DNA of 64,000 bases from Paractinoplanes durhamensis (GTDB lineage Bacteria > Actinomycetota > Actinomycetes > Mycobacteriales > Micromonosporaceae): contig NZ_BOML01000021.1 in the NCBI RefSeq assembly GCF_016862175.1, positions 186,001 through 250,000 of the forward strand, read 5' to 3'. The notes under the pieces were generated by a model. It ran no database searches, was not told the origin of the DNA, and was given only the letters and a program-made list of their open reading frames with translations. Below are positions 57,133 through 64,000 of this stretch, piece after piece (the first letter of the stretch is position 1; every line of letters begins with the position of its first letter). The position numbers were made by a program, and so were the translations under genes.

Positions 57133-57663
57133 TCAGGTCGCGGTCGTGCAGGTGGCCGCGGCCTTGGCGCTGAAGGATTCGACCAGGCGGGTGGCGGCGG
57201 GGACGTGCTTTGCGTACGCCTCGGGGAAGGCGGAGATCTGCACCGCCTGGGCGGCCTCGGTGGGGCGCATGTCCTGCCAGTTGTGGATGCGCAGCAGCTT
57301 GTCGTAGAACTTCTGGGTCTGGTAGGCCGGGTCGGTCAGCTGCTTCAGGGTTCCCCAGCCCTTGCTGGGGCGCTGCTGGAACAGGCCGATGGAGTCGCGG
57401 TCGCCGCCCTTCAGGTTGCGCAGGCGGGATTCCTGCATGGCGGTGGCTACCGCGATCACCTGGCCCTCCTTCGGCACGCGCCGCTGATTGCCGATGGTGA
57501 CGATGGTGCGCGCGTTGGCGACCTGCTCGTCGCTCCAGTCGTTGCGGGGCGGTGCGGAGCCGGCCGCGGCGGGCGTTGCGGTGCAGGCGGCGTCGGCCTT
57601 CAGCAGGGGACTGATGAGGAAGCCGACCAGCGCGGCAGCGAGGATCACGAAGAGGGCGCGCAC
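57133..57663 (-). CDS. secreted lysozyme-like (transglycosylase-type) protein
   Basis: 176 residues from GTG 57663 with GGAAGG about 10 nt before it. A signal or anchor helix (ALFVILAAALVGFLISPLL) is followed by a domain with VIAVATAMQESRLRNL (possible catalytic Glu), DSIGLFQQRPSKGWG and KFYDKLLRIHNW, a pattern found in many actinobacterial secreted lytic-transglycosylase-like proteins. A terminal cysteine pair may close a disulphide. It probably acts on peptidoglycan; activity is not proven. Confidence 0.75.
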   Translation of the reverse strand: MRALFVILAAALVGFLISPLLKADAACTATPAAAGSAPPRNDWSDEQVANARTIVTIGNQRRVPKEGQVIAVATAMQESRLRNLKGGDRDSIGLFQQRPSKGWGTLKQLTDPAYQTQKFYDKLLRIHNWQDMRPTEAAQAVQISAFPEAYAKHVPAATRLVESFSAKAAATCTTAT

Positions 57664-57753
57664 GACGAACGTACCTTCCGGGGTTTGGGGTCCGGCGAAG
57701 GGTACAGGTCCACATCGACAGGTCGGCAACCCCGGAGAAGAGCAACGGCCGGG

Positions 57754-57759
57754 TAGCGT
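57754..57759 (+). promoter_or_regulatory. TAGCGT -10 element, leaderless-type
   Basis: TAGCGT ends 7 nt before GTG 57767 and supports that start for the small Cys-rich gene. Confidence 0.45.
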
Positions 57760-57766
57760 ACGAAAC

Positions 57767-58009
57767 GTGATCTCAGTCTGTCCTGAATGCGGCGCCACGG
57801 GTGTTCCGCTGCTTTTCGGTCTGCCCGTTCCGGAGGCGGTCGCGGCGGCCGAGGGCGGGGAGCTCGCGCTCGGCGGCTGCATCATGCCGGAGCCGGCGCC
57901 GAACTGGGAGTGCCCGCAGCACCACCGATGGCGCGAACTCGACGAGAGCGCCTGGGATCAGCGCCTGCTGGCCGTGCTGGCCGCCCACGGTTACGAGCGG
58001 GATGAGTGA
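57767..58009 (+). CDS. small Cys-rich protein, unknown function
   Basis: 80 residues from GTG 57767; the longer frame upstream is antisense to the transglycosylase-like gene. The start is supported by the -10-like TAGCGT. The product has VCPECGATGV near the N-terminus, a single Cys near the middle (GGCIMPEP), and WECPQHHRW, so Cys and His could bind zinc. I do not recognise the family. It lies between two cell-wall genes on the opposite strand. Confidence 0.7.
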   Translation: MISVCPECGATGVPLLFGLPVPEAVAAAEGGELALGGCIMPEPAPNWECPQHHRWRELDESAWDQRLLAVLAAHGYERDE

Positions 58010-58020
58010 CCGTGGGCGGC
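57980..58020. terminator. stem-loop at the end of the Cys-rich gene
   Basis: GCCGCCCACGG (57980-57990) pairs perfectly with CCGTGGGCGGC (58010-58020), loop 19 nt containing the stop codon. It lies between two convergent genes and can serve both directions. Confidence 0.45.
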
Positions 58021-58028
58021 GCCGGTGA

Positions 58029-60161
58029 CTATTCGCCGGGGCGTTTGAACTGCTCGTCCGGCTTGTCCTTCATGTAGTCGGCGACCGTGTTCCAGACCGC
58101 GGGGTTGACCACGTCGTGCTTCATGTGGTCGGTGTGTGCCTGCCAGTCGGGGTTGACCAGGTAGCCCGCCACCACGATGTCCTGGGTGCCGACCACCAGC
58201 GCTGCCGTCTTCTCCGAGTCGGTGGTGCCGGTCTTGCCGAAGATCGGGTGGCCGACCGCGCCGCGCGCGCCCTTCGCCGTGCCGGTGCCGCCGCAGCTGC
58301 CCAGCTGGGCCGAGTCGCCGACCGGGCAGCGGGCCGCGTCCAGGGCCGAGCGGGCCACATCCGCCGTCGTTGCCTGCTTGCAGCTGGGCGCGCCGACCTT
58401 CAGCTTCTCGCCGTCGTGCGTGGTGATCTGCTGGATCGGGGTGGGCGCGCAGTATTTGCCGTCGGCGGCCAGCGTCGCGTACGCGTTGGCGATGTCCAGC
58501 GGGGTCGACGCCGAGACGCCCAGGGTGAACGCGCCCCAGTCGTGGGCGGACTGGGTGGCCAGGTCGTTGTCGTTCTTCTCGCGGAACTGGACGCCGAAGC
58601 GCTTGGCCACGTCGACCACCTTCTCGGCGCCGATCTTCTCCTGCAACGGCACGAAGTACGTGTTGACCGAGGCCCCAAAACCGGTCCACATGTTGTACGG
58701 GCCCAACTCCTTGGCGCTGGAGTTGGACGGGCAGTAGTGGCCGTTGCAGGCGGCGGGGGCGGCCGAGTCCCGGTAGAGCGGAGACACGTACCTCGGAACG
58801 GTGTTGATGGTGAAGTCGAGGCCGACGCCGTCCTCCAGTGCCGCGACCATGGTGAACATCTTGAACACCGAGCCGGCCTGGTAGCCGTGGATGTCGCCGC
58901 CGCCGGTGATGATCGGGTTGGTGGTGTTGGGGTAGGTGGCGCGGACGCCCGCCTCGCGCTTCTTCGGGTCGGAGGAGAGCGGGTTGGGCTTCGCCGAGGT
59001 GGGCAGCTTGAACTTGCGGTTGGCGGCCAGCGCCATCACCTTGCCGGTGCCGGGCTGCACCGCCGCGACCAGCAGCGCGTTCACCGAGTTGTCGCCGCTC
59101 TCCTGCAGGACCCGCTTGCGGGCCGACTTCTGCGCCTTCAGGTCGAGGGTGGTGACGATCTTGTAGCCGCCGGTCTTGAGCTTGCGCTCCCGGTCGTACT
59201 CGTTGTCGCCGAACGCCGACTGGCCCAGCCACCAGCGCTGGAAGTAGTCGCAGAAGAAGCCCCACTCGTTCTGCGACACCGCGGTGCAGCCGTTGCCGAC
59301 CGACCGGGTGTTGTGCGGGATGGCCTCGGCCTTGGCCTTGGTGGCCTGGTCGGCGGTGACGTAGCCGAGCGACAGCATGTCGTTGACCACGTAGTCGCGG
59401 CGCTGCTTCGCCCGCGGGTAGCCGTCGGTGGTGGTCGGGTCGTAGTAGGTGGTGCCCTTGACCATGCCGGCCAGCAGCGCCGACTGGGCCACGTCGAGGT
59501 CCTTGGGCTTCTTGCCGAAGTAGACCTGGCTGGCCGCGTAGATGCCGTAGGCGCGGTTGCCGAACGGTGCCACGTTCAGGTAGCGCTCGAGGATCTGCTC
59601 CTTGGTGAGCTGCTTCTCCAGCTCCAGGGCGTACTTCATCTCGGCGACCTTGCGCTCGGGCGTCTTGGCGGTGGCCGCCACCACCTCGGCCGCACTGGTC
59701 GCCGAGTAGGCCAGCGACATCCGGACGACCTGCATGGTCAGCGTAGAGGCGCCCTGCTGGTCGCCGCCGTTCTGGTTGTTGACGAACGCGCGGGCCAGGC
59801 CCTTGAAGTCGACGCCGTGGTGCTCGTAGAACTTGTGGTCCTCGGCCGCGACGATGGCGTGCTGCATGTTGACCGAGATGTCCTTGAGCGGGACGTCGCT
59901 GCGGAACTCGTCGTACATGACCGCGATCTGGGTCTTGCCGTCGGCGGCGTAGACCCGGCTCATCTGCGGCGACGTCTGCTGGGTGAGCTCGCTGGGCAGG
60001 CTGGCGAACTCCTCGGCGCCGGCCTTGGCGACCAGCCCGGAGAGGGCGGTGGCCGGTAGCGCGGCGGCCGCGACCACCACTCCGGCGAGCAGCCCGCAGA
60101 ACAGCAGGGAGCTCACGTTGGTCAGCGGGTGGCGTTCACGGCGGCGAATAGCAAAGGGCAC
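58029..60161 (-). CDS. bifunctional class A penicillin-binding protein
   Basis: 710 residues from GTG 60161, preferred because TAGCCT lies 7 nt before it; the frame extends to 60266. After a cytoplasmic basic N-terminus and one membrane helix (LLFCGLLAGVVVAAAAL), the glycosyltransferase domain has the catalytic Glu107 in VAAEDHKFYEHHG and GASTLTMQVVR. The transpeptidase domain has SxxK in GSVFKMF (Ser431, Lys434), SxN in GASVNTYF and KTGTT. It polymerises and crosslinks peptidoglycan. Confidence 0.94.
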   Translation of the reverse strand: MPFAIRRRERHPLTNVSSLLFCGLLAGVVVAAAALPATALSGLVAKAGAEEFASLPSELTQQTSPQMSRVYAADGKTQIAVMYDEFRSDVPLKDISVNMQHAIVAAEDHKFYEHHGVDFKGLARAFVNNQNGGDQQGASTLTMQVVRMSLAYSATSAAEVVAATAKTPERKVAEMKYALELEKQLTKEQILERYLNVAPFGNRAYGIYAASQVYFGKKPKDLDVAQSALLAGMVKGTTYYDPTTTDGYPRAKQRRDYVVNDMLSLGYVTADQATKAKAEAIPHNTRSVGNGCTAVSQNEWGFFCDYFQRWWLGQSAFGDNEYDRERKLKTGGYKIVTTLDLKAQKSARKRVLQESGDNSVNALLVAAVQPGTGKVMALAANRKFKLPTSAKPNPLSSDPKKREAGVRATYPNTTNPIITGGGDIHGYQAGSVFKMFTMVAALEDGVGLDFTINTVPRYVSPLYRDSAAPAACNGHYCPSNSSAKELGPYNMWTGFGASVNTYFVPLQEKIGAEKVVDVAKRFGVQFREKNDNDLATQSAHDWGAFTLGVSASTPLDIANAYATLAADGKYCAPTPIQQITTHDGEKLKVGAPSCKQATTADVARSALDAARCPVGDSAQLGSCGGTGTAKGARGAVGHPIFGKTGTTDSEKTAALVVGTQDIVVAGYLVNPDWQAHTDHMKHDVVNPAVWNTVADYMKDKPDEQFKRPGE

Positions 60162-60168
60162 GGCGGTC

Positions 60169-60174
60169 AGGCTA
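60169..60174 (-). promoter_or_regulatory. TAGCCT -10 element, leaderless-type
   Basis: On the minus strand TAGCCT ends 7 nt before GTG 60161 of the penicillin-binding protein gene, the same arrangement as at 54039. Confidence 0.4.
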
Positions 60175-60361
60175 GCCGCACCGATCAATTCGATCTTCGG
60201 CGAAGTCGGCGGATAACCGGCCGTCCATGACCGAGCGTGACCGCCGGTTGGCCGAGGGGCGAACACTGCGCGATGTTGCGCCGTTCAAACGCCGACAGAT
60301 GTGGTTATTCCCACGGTTCGCCGGTCACCGCCGCCGCGCGCAATCCCAGCAAACCGGACAA

Positions 60362-61342
60362 TCAGTACTCGCGGTCGTTGAGGTACTGCTTGACGTTCTC
60401 CGGGAAGAAGACCGTCTCCCGGGTGTCCACCCGCTTGGGCACCTCGATGCCGAGGAAGACGTCCTGGATCAGGTCCATCAACTGCGGGCCGATCAGTGGG
60501 TTGCATTCGGCCACGAAATTGATCTTTCCGTTCTCCAGGGCTACCAGGCCGTCGTGGATGGCGTCGATGCTGGCGATCTTGATGTCTTTCCCGGGTTTCT
60601 TGCCGGCCGCCTCGATCGCGGCCATCGCGCCCAGGCCCATGTCGTCGTTCTGGGCGAATACGACGTCGATGTCGTCGTGCGTCTTGAGTAGTCCGGCCAT
60701 CACCTTCTTGCCGTCGGCGCGGGAGAAGTTCGCCGTACTGGAAGAAATGATCTTGAATTTGTTGGCGTCGCCCAGGCCCTCCTGGAAGCCCTTCTTGCGC
60801 TGCACCGCGGGCGCCGAACCGGGCGTGCCGCTCAACTCGACCACATTGACCGGGCCGGGTGTCGTGCGGAACTCGTTCTTCATCCAGACCGCGGCGCTGA
60901 TGCCCTCGCTGATGAAATCGGAACCGAGCGACGACGTGTAGAGCGACGGATCGCTCGTCGCGATCATCCGGTCGGTCAGGATGACCGGGATCTCGGCGTT
61001 CTTGGCGTGCTGCAGGACCTCGTCCCAGCCCGCCTCCACCACCGGCGAGAACGCGATGACGTCGACCTTCTGGCTGATGAAGGCTTCGATGTCGGCGATC
61101 TGTTTCTGCTGACTGAGCCCGGCCACCGAGAAGATCAGCTTGACGTTCTGGATGCGGGCCGCGTCCTGGATGGACCGGGAGTTCGCGGCCCGCCACCGGC
61201 TCGATTCGCCGATCTGGGAGAAGCCGATGGTGATCTGCCCTTTTCGGGCGGGCTGAAGCTTTACGTCCGGATCGTTCCCGCAGGCGGTCAGTGCCGTCGC
61301 TATCAGCGTGACCGTCAATACGGCAGAAATTGGCCTGAGCAT
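60362..61342 (-). CDS. YtfQ-like sugar-binding lipoprotein, orphan
   Basis: 326 residues from ATG 61342. The lipobox LTAC ends a lipoprotein signal. The mature protein begins ITIGFSQIGESSRWRAANSRSI, then VDVIAFSPVVEAGWDEVL, IPVILTDRMI, VELSGTPGSAPAVQRKKGFQEG (in part) and AQNDDMGLGAMAAIEAAGKKPGKDI (in part), which closely follows the galactofuranose-binding protein YtfQ. No ytfR, ytfT or yjfF-type ATPase or permease gene is adjacent; the next gene is a penicillin-binding protein. The transporter must be elsewhere, or it is a sensor partner. Confidence 0.87.
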   Translation of the reverse strand: MLRPISAVLTVTLIATALTACGNDPDVKLQPARKGQITIGFSQIGESSRWRAANSRSIQDAARIQNVKLIFSVAGLSQQKQIADIEAFISQKVDVIAFSPVVEAGWDEVLQHAKNAEIPVILTDRMIATSDPSLYTSSLGSDFISEGISAAVWMKNEFRTTPGPVNVVELSGTPGSAPAVQRKKGFQEGLGDANKFKIISSSTANFSRADGKKVMAGLLKTHDDIDVVFAQNDDMGLGAMAAIEAAGKKPGKDIKIASIDAIHDGLVALENGKINFVAECNPLIGPQLMDLIQDVFLGIEVPKRVDTRETVFFPENVKQYLNDREY

Positions 61343-61442
61343 GGTTTGTGGAGCCCCCCGTTTTATGGACTGCACCGCATAGGGAAACGGGGTCAGGGGG
61401 AGTGGCCGCATGTTTCCCGGGTGTTTCAGTCGCAACTGGGGG

Positions 61443-61471
61443 AATGTTAACGCTCTCCAATGGAGCGTCAA
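61443..61471 (-). promoter_or_regulatory. promoter of the YtfQ-like gene with overlapping inverted repeat
   Basis: On the minus strand TTGACG (61471-61466), 17-bp spacer, AACATT (61448-61443). The spacer contains an imperfect inverted repeat (CGCTCC and GGAGAGCG), a possible LacI-type site. The leader to ATG 61342 is about 95 nt and includes a G-run before the start. Confidence 0.5.
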
Positions 61472-61563
61472 GACCGCAACGATGCGGCCCGTCCGCATAT
61501 ATCCGGACGGGCACCGCAATGTCGGGGCGAAGAAAGATCAGCCGCGAAAGCCGGCGAGAAAGA

Positions 61564-62616
61564 TCAATCGAGCGGCGCGGTCGATTCGCGGGTGATCAAT
61601 CGCGGCCCGACAGTCTCGATGCCGGAGCCCAATGTGCCGTCGATCGCGGCGAACAGACGCTGCGCGGCGAGCCGCCCGAGCTCCTCGAGGTTCATGTCGA
61701 TCGTGGTCAACGGCGGCCGGGCGTTGACCGCGAGGATGTTCCAGTTGTCGAAGCCGATCACCGCCACCTGGGTCGGAACGGCGAGCTTCTCCTGGTGCAG
61801 CACGTCGAGAACCCCGCGGGCGATCTCGTCGGAGCCCGCGAAGATGGCGTCGATGTCCGGGTCGCGCTGCAGCAGCATCCGGGTCGCGCCCCGCCCCCAC
61901 GCCTCCGACCAGGCACCGAACCAGACCTGATCGCCGGCCAGCGGGAGCCCTTCCTCGGCCAGCCGGTCGAGCGCACCCCGGGCCCGATCCTGCGCGGCGC
62001 CGTAGGACGGATCCCCGGTGATGTGCGCGATCCGCCGCCGCCCGTGCCGGATCAGGTGGTCGACGGCCATTCGCCCGCCGCCGACGTTGTCGGTGACCAG
62101 GGACAGGTCGGCCGGGTCGGCCGAGGGGGCGTACGCGTAGATCACCGGGACCGGCAGGTCGCCGAGCGACGGCCGCGCGTCGGGCCGGGCACCGACCACT
62201 ATCAACCCGTCGACCCGCCGGGACAGCAGCGCGCGCAGGTGATGGCGCTCGCGGAGGTTATCGCCGCGCGCATCGCAGAGGAAGACCGACGTTTGGTCAG
62301 AACCGAAGGCATCTTCGGCTCCCATCAAGATCGGAATGGAGAAACGTCCTTCGAGGTCGGACGTGAGCAGGCCGACCGTGCCACTACGTTGCGTGATCAG
62401 ACCCTGTGCCAGGGTGTTGGGTGAGAACGAGAGCTGCTCGGCGGCCCGGATGACCTTGGCACGGGTCTCGGCGCGGACCTGCGGCTGGTCGTTGAGCGCC
62501 TTCGACGCGGTGGCGATCGAGACTCCGGCGAGCTTGGCGACGTCACGCAGCGTTGCCCGGCCGGTCGGCAGTGGACCGTCCGGATCGGACTGCCGTCCTG
62601 TGGGGACTCTTGACAA
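61564..62616 (-). CDS. LacI-family regulator
   Basis: 350 residues starting with TTG 62616, supported by GGAGG 8 nt before it (62625-62629). The helix-turn-helix is at about 21-45 (ATLRDVAKLAGVSIATASKAL) and the hinge helix at about 65-75 (NTLAQGL). The C-terminal sugar-binding domain has VDGLIVVGA, DNVGGGRMAVDHLIRHG and IFAGSDEIARGVLDVL. It lies between two sugar-binding protein genes and probably controls both. Two GAAAACCTTTT sites in its upstream region are likely operators. Confidence 0.93.
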   Translation of the reverse strand: MSRVPTGRQSDPDGPLPTGRATLRDVAKLAGVSIATASKALNDQPQVRAETRAKVIRAAEQLSFSPNTLAQGLITQRSGTVGLLTSDLEGRFSIPILMGAEDAFGSDQTSVFLCDARGDNLRERHHLRALLSRRVDGLIVVGARPDARPSLGDLPVPVIYAYAPSADPADLSLVTDNVGGGRMAVDHLIRHGRRRIAHITGDPSYGAAQDRARGALDRLAEEGLPLAGDQVWFGAWSEAWGRGATRMLLQRDPDIDAIFAGSDEIARGVLDVLHQEKLAVPTQVAVIGFDNWNILAVNARPPLTTIDMNLEELGRLAAQRLFAAIDGTLGSGIETVGPRLITRESTAPLD

Positions 62617-62642
62617 CGGTTTTTCCTCCGTATTACGTTCCT

Positions 62643-62654
62643 GAAAACCTTTTC
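62643..62654. promoter_or_regulatory. LacI-type operator candidate 1
   Basis: GAAAACCTTTTC, symmetric except the centre pair, 27 bp upstream of the LacI start. Same core as 62743. Confidence 0.5.
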
Positions 62655-62742
62655 GGTCTTCCGCAAACTCCCCCGGAAACGCAAGCAGCTGCTCCCTCTG
62701 AAGCTGAGAGTACCTGCAATGTCGTCATGACCGAAACGGGAC

Positions 62743-62754
62743 GAAAACCTTTTT
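62743..62754. promoter_or_regulatory. LacI-type operator candidate 2
   Basis: GAAAACCTTTTT, 22 bp before the start of the sugar-binding lipoprotein gene and exactly 100 bp from site 1, so the two could be bound together. Confidence 0.5.
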
Positions 62755-62775
62755 TGGTGGGTCTCGGAGGACATC

Positions 62776-64000
62776 GTGCGGCTGGATATATCGAAGAAGG
62801 CGATCGCTGGGATCGCCGTGGCAACCCTGACCATGACCGGCCTCGCCGCCTGCGGCGGGGACAGCGACAAGGGCTCGACCGCCGCACCCGCCGCCGCCGG
62901 CGTGGACGGCGTGGACGACGGCTCGGAGCTGGCCCTGTGGACCCGTGCTCCGCTGGAGCTGCAGGCCAAGGCGCTGGTCGACAAGTACAACAGCGGTCAC
63001 AAGAACCAGGTGAAGCTCACCATCGTCCCCAATGACGACTACGTGGCCAAGGTGGGCGCGGCGGCCGGCGGCGGTCAGCTGCCCGACCTGTTCGCGGCCG
63101 ACATCGTCTACGTGCCGAACTGGGCGAAGGCCGGCCTGTTCGCCGACCTGACCGACAGCATCGCCAAGCTGCCGTACGCCGACAAGATCAACCAGGCGCA
63201 CCTGGCCGCGGGCACCTACGAGAACAAGAAGTACGTTCTCCCGTTCGTCCTCGATCTGTCGGTGATGTTCTGGAACAAGGATCTGTACAAGGAGGCCGGG
63301 CTCGACCCGGAGAAGGGCCCGACGACCCTCAAGGAGTTCAAGGAGCAGGCGCTCGCCGTCCAGAAGCTCAACAAGCCGGGCGTCAACGGCACCTACTTCG
63401 GCGGCAACTGCGGCGGCTGCAACGTCTTCACCTGGTTCCCGATGGTCTGGGCCAGCGGCGCGGACGTGATGAACCCGGAGGGCACCAAGTCGCTGCTCAA
63501 CGGCACCGCCGCCAAGGAGGTCTACGCGACCTGGCGGGACCTGCAGGCGGCCGGCGCGATCGCGGCCGGCTCCAAGGACGAGACCGGCGCCACCTGGGTC
63601 GCGGCCTTCCAGCAGGGCAAGATCGGCGTGATGCCGTACCCGGCGACCCTGCTGCCCACCGCCGACAAGACGGTCAAGGTCGGCGTCGCTCCGCTGCCCG
63701 GCGTCAGCGGCGGCGAGTCCACCTTCGTCGGCGGCGACGGCATCGGCGTCTCCAAGGACTCGAAGAAGTCGTCGCAGGCCTGGAACTTCCTCGCCTGGCT
63801 GATGTCGGAGAAGGCCCAGGTCGACGTGCTCGCCGCGAACAACACCTCGGTGGCGCGCAGCGACCTCGCCGACAACAGCTTCTCGGCCAAGGACCCGCGG
63901 GTCGCCCTGATCAACAAGGTCGCCGGTAGTGCGCAGAGCAAGACGCCGGTGGCGATCAACTTCCAGCAGGCGTTCAACGCGCCGGGCAGCCCGTGGGTCA
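62776..64000 (+). CDS. family 1 sugar-binding lipoprotein (3' partial)
   Basis: The frame opens at GTG 62776 with GGAGG 5 nt before it and is still open at the window end, giving 408 residues. The N-terminus VRLDISKKAIAGIAVATL leads to the lipobox GLAAC, then a solute-binding protein of the MalE type: SELALWTRAPLELQAKALVD, LPDLFAADIVYVPNWAKAG, VLPFVLDLSVMFWNKDLYKE and AFQQGKIGVMPYPATLL (each quoted in part). It would deliver an oligosaccharide to an ABC importer whose permease genes should follow beyond the window. It is divergent from LacI with operator candidates between. Confidence 0.92.
   Translation, partial: MRLDISKKAIAGIAVATLTMTGLAACGGDSDKGSTAAPAAAGVDGVDDGSELALWTRAPLELQAKALVDKYNSGHKNQVKLTIVPNDDYVAKVGAAAGGGQLPDLFAADIVYVPNWAKAGLFADLTDSIAKLPYADKINQAHLAAGTYENKKYVLPFVLDLSVMFWNKDLYKEAGLDPEKGPTTLKEFKEQALAVQKLNKPGVNGTYFGGNCGGCNVFTWFPMVWASGADVMNPEGTKSLLNGTAAKEVYATWRDLQAAGAIAAGSKDETGATWVAAFQQGKIGVMPYPATLLPTADKTVKVGVAPLPGVSGGESTFVGGDGIGVSKDSKKSSQAWNFLAWLMSEKAQVDVLAANNTSVARSDLADNSFSAKDPRVALINKVAGSAQSKTPVAINFQQAFNAPGSPWV

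Noticed and set aside
58116..60059. Plus-strand open frame of 647 codons
   Set aside because: Antisense to the class A penicillin-binding protein, with Val/Leu/Arg/Gly low-complexity product.

Overview
The window is 64 kb of very GC-rich DNA with strong G/C preference at third codon positions, frequent GTG and TTG starts, actinobacterial families (VanW with a peptidoglycan-binding domain, DivIVA, Ser/Thr kinase, F420-type luciferase-like oxidoreductase) and several start codons preceded at 6-8 nt by TAGCGT or TAGCCT, as in leaderless actinobacterial transcripts. This fits a mycelial actinomycete, most likely Micromonosporaceae (Actinoplanes-like); the genus is inference. No rRNA, tRNA or CRISPR array was found.

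Layout. 1-7.2 kb: 3' end of a GH120-like beta-xylosidase, a PAS-GAF histidine kinase, aquaporin, DivIVA, a DMT permease and a phospholipase D-like protein. 7.3-15.1 kb: sulfotransferase-like protein, class IV aminotransferase, FAD amine oxidase-like protein with a divergent TetR regulator and a palindromic operator candidate, a Gfo/Idh dehydrogenase, and a secreted GH127 enzyme with two ricin-type trefoils. 15.1-31 kb: hydrolases, a three-module flavoprotein/reductase/ferredoxin fusion, FetB-like permease, SPFH protein, the only long intergenic stretch (20415-21109), secreted M28 peptidase, MddA-like methyltransferase, hydrolase-LuxR fusion, VanW, Ca/Na exchanger, Ser/Thr kinase, YiaA-like protein and a second histidine kinase. 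31-38.7 kb: esterase-like protein, a GAF regulator divergent from a flavin monooxygenase, Fpg/Nei glycosylase, an SRPBCC protein divergent from a small possible ribbon-helix-helix protein, a nucleoside-diphosphate-sugar epimerase-like protein and a CPBP protease.

38.66-41.65 kb is a rearranged zone: a TnpB-only element bounded by 31-bp inverted repeats with a row of hairpins at its right end, then a Gfo/Idh gene abutting a truncated aldo/keto reductase. 41.8-54.0 kb is a GntR regulator followed by one long tightly packed operon: BMP-type ABC importer (binding protein, double ATPase, a 30-codon micro-ORF, two permeases) plus amidohydrolase, cupin, PEBP, FAD monooxygenase, metallo-beta-lactamase-fold hydrolase, CMD protein, hydroxyisobutyrate dehydrogenase-like protein and aldehyde dehydrogenase. 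It looks like uptake and ring degradation of an unidentified cyclic substrate under GntR control; four copies of a CTGGTATGGCAG-like site surround its promoter.

54.0-57.1 kb holds an F420-type oxidoreductase, a perfect 33-bp palindrome, an AAA ATPase-nuclease (DUF234-like) and a beta-propeller fragment. 57.1-64 kb: secreted lysozyme-like protein, a small Cys-rich protein, a bifunctional penicillin-binding protein, an orphan YtfQ-like sugar-binding lipoprotein, a LacI regulator and a truncated-by-window sugar-binding lipoprotein. The best candidates for something undescribed are the palindrome plus ATPase-nuclease, the TnpB element with terminal inverted repeats, the three-module redox fusion and the BMP-transporter catabolic operon.
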